From Neisseria sicca 4320 (GTDB lineage: Bacteria > Pseudomonadota > Gammaproteobacteria > Burkholderiales > Neisseriaceae), in NCBI RefSeq assembly GCF_000193735.1, contig NZ_AEPF01000058.1, positions 62,001-126,000 on the forward strand: a stretch of DNA of 64,000 bases, written 5' to 3'. The position numbers were made by a program, and so were the translations under genes. Below, in pieces: positions 60,001 to 64,000 of this stretch (the stretch's first letter is position 1; every line of letters starts with the position of its first letter). The notes under the pieces were generated by a model that ran no database searches, was not told the DNA's origin, and worked only from the letters and a program-made list of their open reading frames with translations.

Positions 60001-60083
60001 AGTGCAAAAGCTGCCGTAACTTTTAAAACGTATCGAGTGCAAAAGTTGATGTAACAAAGTGCAAAAGGCGGCGGCGGCTTACA
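60001..60083. promoter_or_regulatory. Right end with transposase-binding sites
   Basis: Three sites share AGTGCAAAAG: 60001 (AGTGCAAAAGCTGCCGTAAC), 60036 (AGTGCAAAAGTTGATGTAAC) and 60058, the last leading into the terminal GGCGGCGGCGGCTTACA. Their complement matches the left-end sites. Confidence 0.75.
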
Positions 60084-60098
60084 TTTCTTATTTTCCTA

Positions 60099-61775
60099 TC
60101 ACCGCGTTACCGGCTTATATTTAATCCGTCTCGGTTTCGCACCCTCTTCGCCGAGTCGGCGTTTCTTGTCGGCTTCGTATTCCTGATAGTTGCCGTCGAA
60201 GAACACCCATTTCGAATCGCCTTCGCACGCCAGAATATGCGTAGCGATGCGGTCGAGGAACCAGCGATCGTGCGAAATCACCATTACGCTGCCGGCAAAT
60301 TCCAGCAATGCGTCTTCCAGCGCGCGCAGGGTTTCTACGTCGAGGTCGTTGGACGGTTCGTCCAGCAGCAACACATTGCCGCCGCTCAACAAAGTTTTTG
60401 CCAAGTGCAGACGGCCGCGTTCGCCGCCAGACAATTGACCTGCGATTTTGCTTTGGTCGCTGCCTTTGAAATTGAAGCGTCCCAAATATTGGCGGGCGGG
60501 AATTTCAAACTGACCGACCTGCAAAATGTCGCGGCCTTCGGCGATGTTGTCGAACACGGTTTTGTCGTTTTGCAAACCTTCGCGGCTTTGGTCAATCAGG
60601 CTCATTTTCACGGTTTGCCCGATTTTCACTTCGCCGGAATCAGGCTGCTCTTTGCCCGCAATCATTTTGAACAGCGTCGATTTACCCGCGCCGTTCGGGC
60701 CGATGATGCCGACAATCGCGCCCGCAGGCACTTTGAAGCTCAAATCGTCAATCAGCACTTTGTCGCCAAACGATTTGGAAACGTTCACAAATTCAATCAC
60801 TTCATTACCCAAACGCTCGGCGACGGGAATGAAGATTTCCTGCGTTTCATTGCGTTTTTGGTATTCGTAGTTGCTCATTTCCTCAAAACGCGCCAAACGC
60901 GCTTTGGACTTGGCTTGGCGGCCTTTGGCATTTTGGCGCACCCATTCCAATTCCTGCTTCATCGCTTTCACGCGCGCAGCTTCGGATTTCGCCTCGTTTT
61001 CCAAGCGTTTTTCTTTCTGCTCCAACCAAGACGAGTAATTGCCTTTCCACGGAATACCGTGTCCGCGGTCGAGTTCCAAAATCCATTCGGCGGCGTTGTC
61101 GAGGAAGTAGCGGTCGTGTGTTACGGCAATGACCGTACCGGGGAAGCGCACGAGGAATTGCTCCAGCCATTCCACCGATTCCGCATCCAAGTGGTTGGTC
61201 GGCTCGTCCAGCAGCAGCATGTCGGGCTTGCTCAACAGGAGTTTGCACAAAGCGACGCGGCGTTTTTCACCGCCGGACAGATTGCCGATTTTGGCATCCC
61301 ATTCCGGCAGGCGCAGCGCGTCGGCGGCGATTTCCAATTCATGTTCCGCACCGCCGCCGGTGGACGAACCTGCCGCAATAATCGCTTCCAAGCGGCCTTG
61401 CTCTTCCGCCAGCGCGTCAAAATCCGCATCAGGATTGGCATACTCGGCATACACTTCTTCCAAACGTTTCTGCGCGGCAGCCACTTCGCCCAAACCGCTT
61501 TCCACTTCCTCGCGCACGGTTTTTTCAGGATCAAGCTCCGGCTCTTGCGGCAGATAGCCGATTTTGATGCCGCCCATCGGCACGGCTTCGCCCTCAAATT
61601 CCTTATCCACACCCGCCATAATCCGCAGCACGGTGGACTTACCCGCGCCGTTCAAACCGAGCAAACCGATTTTCGCGCCGGGGAAGAAGGAAAGGGAAAT
61701 ATCTTTAATGATGGTTTTCTGCGGCGGCACAACCTTGCTCACGCGCAGCATAGAATAGACGTATTGTTGGGACAT
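60099..61775 (-). CDS. ettA: Energy-dependent translational throttle protein EttA (ABC-F)
   Basis: A 558-residue protein with two ABC ATPase domains: Walker A GLNGAGKST and GPNGAGKST, signatures LSGGEKRRVALC and LSGGERGRLHLA, Walker B DMLLLDEPTNHLD and LLLDEPSNDLD. Start MSQQYVYSMLRVSKVVPP and length match EttA, which binds the ribosomal E site and gates the first elongation step by ATP level. ATG at 61775 is chosen over 61799. No membrane segments. The prophage ends 16 bases beyond its stop codon. Confidence 0.95.
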   Translation of the reverse strand: MSQQYVYSMLRVSKVVPPQKTIIKDISLSFFPGAKIGLLGLNGAGKSTVLRIMAGVDKEFEGEAVPMGGIKIGYLPQEPELDPEKTVREEVESGLGEVAAAQKRLEEVYAEYANPDADFDALAEEQGRLEAIIAAGSSTGGGAEHELEIAADALRLPEWDAKIGNLSGGEKRRVALCKLLLSKPDMLLLDEPTNHLDAESVEWLEQFLVRFPGTVIAVTHDRYFLDNAAEWILELDRGHGIPWKGNYSSWLEQKEKRLENEAKSEAARVKAMKQELEWVRQNAKGRQAKSKARLARFEEMSNYEYQKRNETQEIFIPVAERLGNEVIEFVNVSKSFGDKVLIDDLSFKVPAGAIVGIIGPNGAGKSTLFKMIAGKEQPDSGEVKIGQTVKMSLIDQSREGLQNDKTVFDNIAEGRDILQVGQFEIPARQYLGRFNFKGSDQSKIAGQLSGGERGRLHLAKTLLSGGNVLLLDEPSNDLDVETLRALEDALLEFAGSVMVISHDRWFLDRIATHILACEGDSKWVFFDGNYQEYEADKKRRLGEEGAKPRRIKYKPVTR

Positions 61776-61901
61776 AGTATTCTCAATTCGGTCAAACAAA
61801 TTTCAGACGACCCATTTTAACCGATTGCACCGATTGTTGCTTGCACGGATGATATTTAGAGGGGAAATAGATGGAGTGGATTGATTTGTTTGTATTTGGA
61901 A

Positions 61902-61984
61902 GAAGGTCGTCTGAAAAGTAAAATTAAGCTTCATGAATAGCAAACATTCCTCAGAAAATAAAGCCGTCTTTTCAGACGACTTTA
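61902..61984 (-). terminator. DUS pair downstream of hsdR
   Basis: DUS copies at 61904 and (one mismatch, GCCGTC-type neighbour) 61970 face each other across about 50 bases. Confidence 0.45.
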
Positions 61985-61991
61985 AAACATA

Positions 61992-64000
61992 CTATTTTTC
62001 CAAATGGACATTATCATAAATCTGCTTCGCCAATCGGCGGCAGACTTTGTTTTTGATTTGAGGATTATTCAAAACTTTAGAAACGCTCTCTCCAAACTGC
62101 TCAAACAATCCGACCAACAAATCATCAACCTGTGTATTGAAATAATTCATGAAAGATGGCAAAGGATTGTTATTGGCTGCATCGACAATATCCGGATTTT
62201 CGCGCGCAAATTTTTCAATAGACTCAAAAAATAGCTGATCTGCCAATGTAAACTCGGTTGTAAATGTTTCATTTAACTCTTTAATCAGCTTATCCAGCTC
62301 TTCGGTCAGGCTGACTTGTCCCGTACCTACGTCCGTTGAGCCTTTTTGCGGTTCGGCTTCGCCTTCGTTCAGCTTGATTGAGCCTTCGCCGATTTGCTGC
62401 AAACGGTAATATTGCAAAATTGCCATTTTAGACAAATCCAATTTTTCGCTTTGTTTGCCGCGCGGCAGCTTCATCATCAAAGCTTTGAGATAAACATAGC
62501 GTTTCTCATGAATAGAATCGGCATACGGCAAAATCTGCGAAACAAACAAATAAAGATTCAAATAACTTTGCAGCTGGCTTTTAAAGAGTTTTTGTTGCTC
62601 GTCATTGTGCTCGGGGTCGTCTGAAATATGCAGATATTTTTCAATCGCTTTATCAATGATCGCATTAAGCTTTTTATGCTCGCTATTGCTTGGTGTGGTA
62701 CGCCCGCTAAACCAAACACCGGCAAATTCATCAATGTCATTTGGCGTATAAATCTTCCACTCATCCAGTGTATTGCCCAGACTTGCCAACTTCTCATCAT
62801 CAGGAATCTCGCTCAGCTCTGTCCGTTGATAATACGGTTTGAAAGCTGCATAAATGTCTTCATGATCATTGACGAAATCCAGTACAAACGTATCTTCCTT
62901 GCCTTTTGCCGTACGGTTTAAACGAGACAGCGTCTGCACCGCCTGCACACCCGACAGCACTTTATCGACAAACATGGTATGCAACAACGGCTGGTCAAAA
63001 CCGGTTTGATATTTATCTGCCACCAAAAGCACTTGATAATTATCGCTGTCAAACTGTTCGGGAAGCTCAGTTTCCTTAATGCCGCCATTCATGCCGGGTT
63101 CGGAATATTCTTTTTCGGTTTGTTCCGGCAGAATCACTTTGCCTGAGAACGCCACCAGTGATTTGATTCCCTTATACCCTTTTTCGGCAATATATTCATC
63201 AAATGCCAATTTATAGCGTACCGCAGCTTCACGCGAACCCGTTACCACCATCGCCTTAGCATAGCCGCCGATCTTATGGCGGGTTACCGACTGGAAATGC
63301 TCGATAATGATTTCCACCTTTTGACTGATTACGCTCGGATGTAAATTCACAAACCGCATCAGCTCTTTTTTGGCTTTGTGCTTCGGTAATTCGATATGGC
63401 TATCTGCCGTACTCAATAAACGGAAATATTGTTTATAGGTCGTATAGTTTGCCAACACATCCAAAATAAAGCCTTCTTCAATCGCCTGTTTCATGGTGTA
63501 GCTATGAAACGGCGTTTTGCCTTGCTCGTTCGGTTCGTCAAACAACGCCAACGTTTTCCATTTTGGCGTAGCAGTGAAAGCAAAAAAGCTCAAATTATCT
63601 TGGCGGCTGCGTTTGAACTGTTCGCGCAGGATATTTTTTTGCGTTTCAATATCTTCAGGCAGCTCGTCATCTTCCAAATCTAAAAACTCAGCCGCAATTG
63701 CCGCTTCAATCCCGCTTTTGTTCAACACCTGGCGCAACTCGCTTGCCGTCTCGCCCGTTTGCGAACTGTGCGCTTCATCCACGATGACCGCAAAGCGTTT
63801 GCCTTCGGTATCAAGCGAAATGTGTTCGCCATGTTTTGCCTTGGTTTGAATGCTGTGCATCACATAAGGGAATTTTTGAATCGTCGTGATGATAATCGGC
63901 ACATTTGCCGCCAGCGCGGCGGTAAGCTGGTGGGTATCCCTATCAATTTTCTGAACCACGCCATCGGTTTGCTCAAATTGCGCCACCGTTTCTTGCAACT
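61992..64000 (-). CDS. hsdR: Type I restriction enzyme R subunit, C-terminal part
   Basis: The minus strand is open from the right edge to a stop at 61992, about 670 codons. It contains the helicase DEAH box (IVDEAHSSQTGE), SFFAFTATP (motif III), YQTGFDQPLLHTMFVDK and GVQAVQTLSRLNRT (motifs V and VI) and the helical C-terminal region that binds the M/S core. The endonuclease domain and Walker A are beyond the edge. HsdR translocates DNA and cuts unmodified DNA in a type I system; hsdM and hsdS are not in the window. Confidence 0.93.
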   Translation of the reverse strand, partial: LQETVAQFEQTDGVVQKIDRDTHQLTAALAANVPIIITTIQKFPYVMHSIQTKAKHGEHISLDTEGKRFAVIVDEAHSSQTGETASELRQVLNKSGIEAAIAAEFLDLEDDELPEDIETQKNILREQFKRSRQDNLSFFAFTATPKWKTLALFDEPNEQGKTPFHSYTMKQAIEEGFILDVLANYTTYKQYFRLLSTADSHIELPKHKAKKELMRFVNLHPSVISQKVEIIIEHFQSVTRHKIGGYAKAMVVTGSREAAVRYKLAFDEYIAEKGYKGIKSLVAFSGKVILPEQTEKEYSEPGMNGGIKETELPEQFDSDNYQVLLVADKYQTGFDQPLLHTMFVDKVLSGVQAVQTLSRLNRTAKGKEDTFVLDFVNDHEDIYAAFKPYYQRTELSEIPDDEKLASLGNTLDEWKIYTPNDIDEFAGVWFSGRTTPSNSEHKKLNAIIDKAIEKYLHISDDPEHNDEQQKLFKSQLQSYLNLYLFVSQILPYADSIHEKRYVYLKALMMKLPRGKQSEKLDLSKMAILQYYRLQQIGEGSIKLNEGEAEPQKGSTDVGTGQVSLTEELDKLIKELNETFTTEFTLADQLFFESIEKFARENPDIVDAANNNPLPSFMNYFNTQVDDLLVGLFEQFGESVSKVLNNPQIKNKVCRRLAKQIYDNVHLEK

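Larger units (their letters stand above)
21709..60083. mobile_element. Mu-type transposable prophage, 38.4 kb
   Basis: The boundaries rest on matched ends. The left end (from 21709) starts TGTGGG and reaches TTTTTGCAC, and the right end, read inward from 60083, starts TGTAAG and reaches CTTTTGCAC. In both the last C is base 25. Phage genes run from the repressor to the methyltransferase between these points, and host genes (rbsK, ettA) flank them. The five bases outside are TTTTC on the left and TTTCT on the right, an imperfect target duplication. The size is typical of Mu-like phages. All expected modules are present; the methyltransferase and one small membrane gene are frameshifted. Confidence 0.9.

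Noticed and set aside
60237..61820. 527-codon plus frame
   Set aside because: Complement of ettA; composition typical of a shadow frame.
1..64000. CRISPR array, tRNA or rRNA genes
   Set aside because: No regularly spaced repeats with unique spacers and no tRNA or rRNA core was seen. The only short tandem array is the 24-base block at 20227.

Overview
The window is a piece of a Neisseria chromosome carrying a complete transposable (Mu-type) prophage. The genus follows from the gene content and from dozens of copies of a DNA uptake sequence (DUS) in the form AGGTCGTCTGAA. From published DUS dialects, which I recall and did not look up, this form belongs to the N. mucosa / N. sicca / N. macacae group rather than to meningococcus or gonococcus. 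Two 156-bp Correia elements and dRS3-type repeats support the genus.

Left host region (1 to about 21.7 kb). The glycine cleavage genes gcvT and gcvH, then tag, then gcvP (running off the left edge) lie on the minus strand. A tandem glycine riboswitch precedes gcvT. Next come an Lrp/AsnC regulator, an RhlE-type DEAD-box helicase, a small lipoprotein, glutaredoxin 2, relA, a divergent alcohol dehydrogenase / aldehyde dehydrogenase pair, a repeat-rich gap, a small membrane protein, ubiD, dnaE and a ribokinase. Most of these genes end in terminators built from two inverted DUS copies.

Prophage (about 21709 to 60083, 38.4 kb). Both ends start TGT and reach TTTTGCAC or TTTTTGCAC exactly 25 nt in. 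Order: S24-type repressor, operator region, Ner, transposase A, target activator B, a string of small early genes, Gam, GemA, Mor, lysis genes (endolysin, holin-like proteins, overlapping spanin pair), terminase, portal, a MuF head protein with a toxin-like tail and probable immunity gene, protease with nested scaffold, capsid, neck genes, a tail module without a sheath gene (tail tube, 1351-aa tape measure, tip proteins, fibre-like proteins), a Com-like zinc finger and a frameshifted adenine methyltransferase. This is a Mu-type replication and head programme joined to a non-contractile tail. Small reverse-strand genes sit between A and B and between tail tube and tape measure. The prophage is as rich in DUS as the host; several copies act as ribosome-binding sites or lie in frame in proteins.

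Right host region (60.1 to 64 kb). ettA, whose terminator side is where the prophage landed next to the ribokinase terminator, then the C-terminal two-thirds or so of a type I restriction subunit HsdR running off the right edge.
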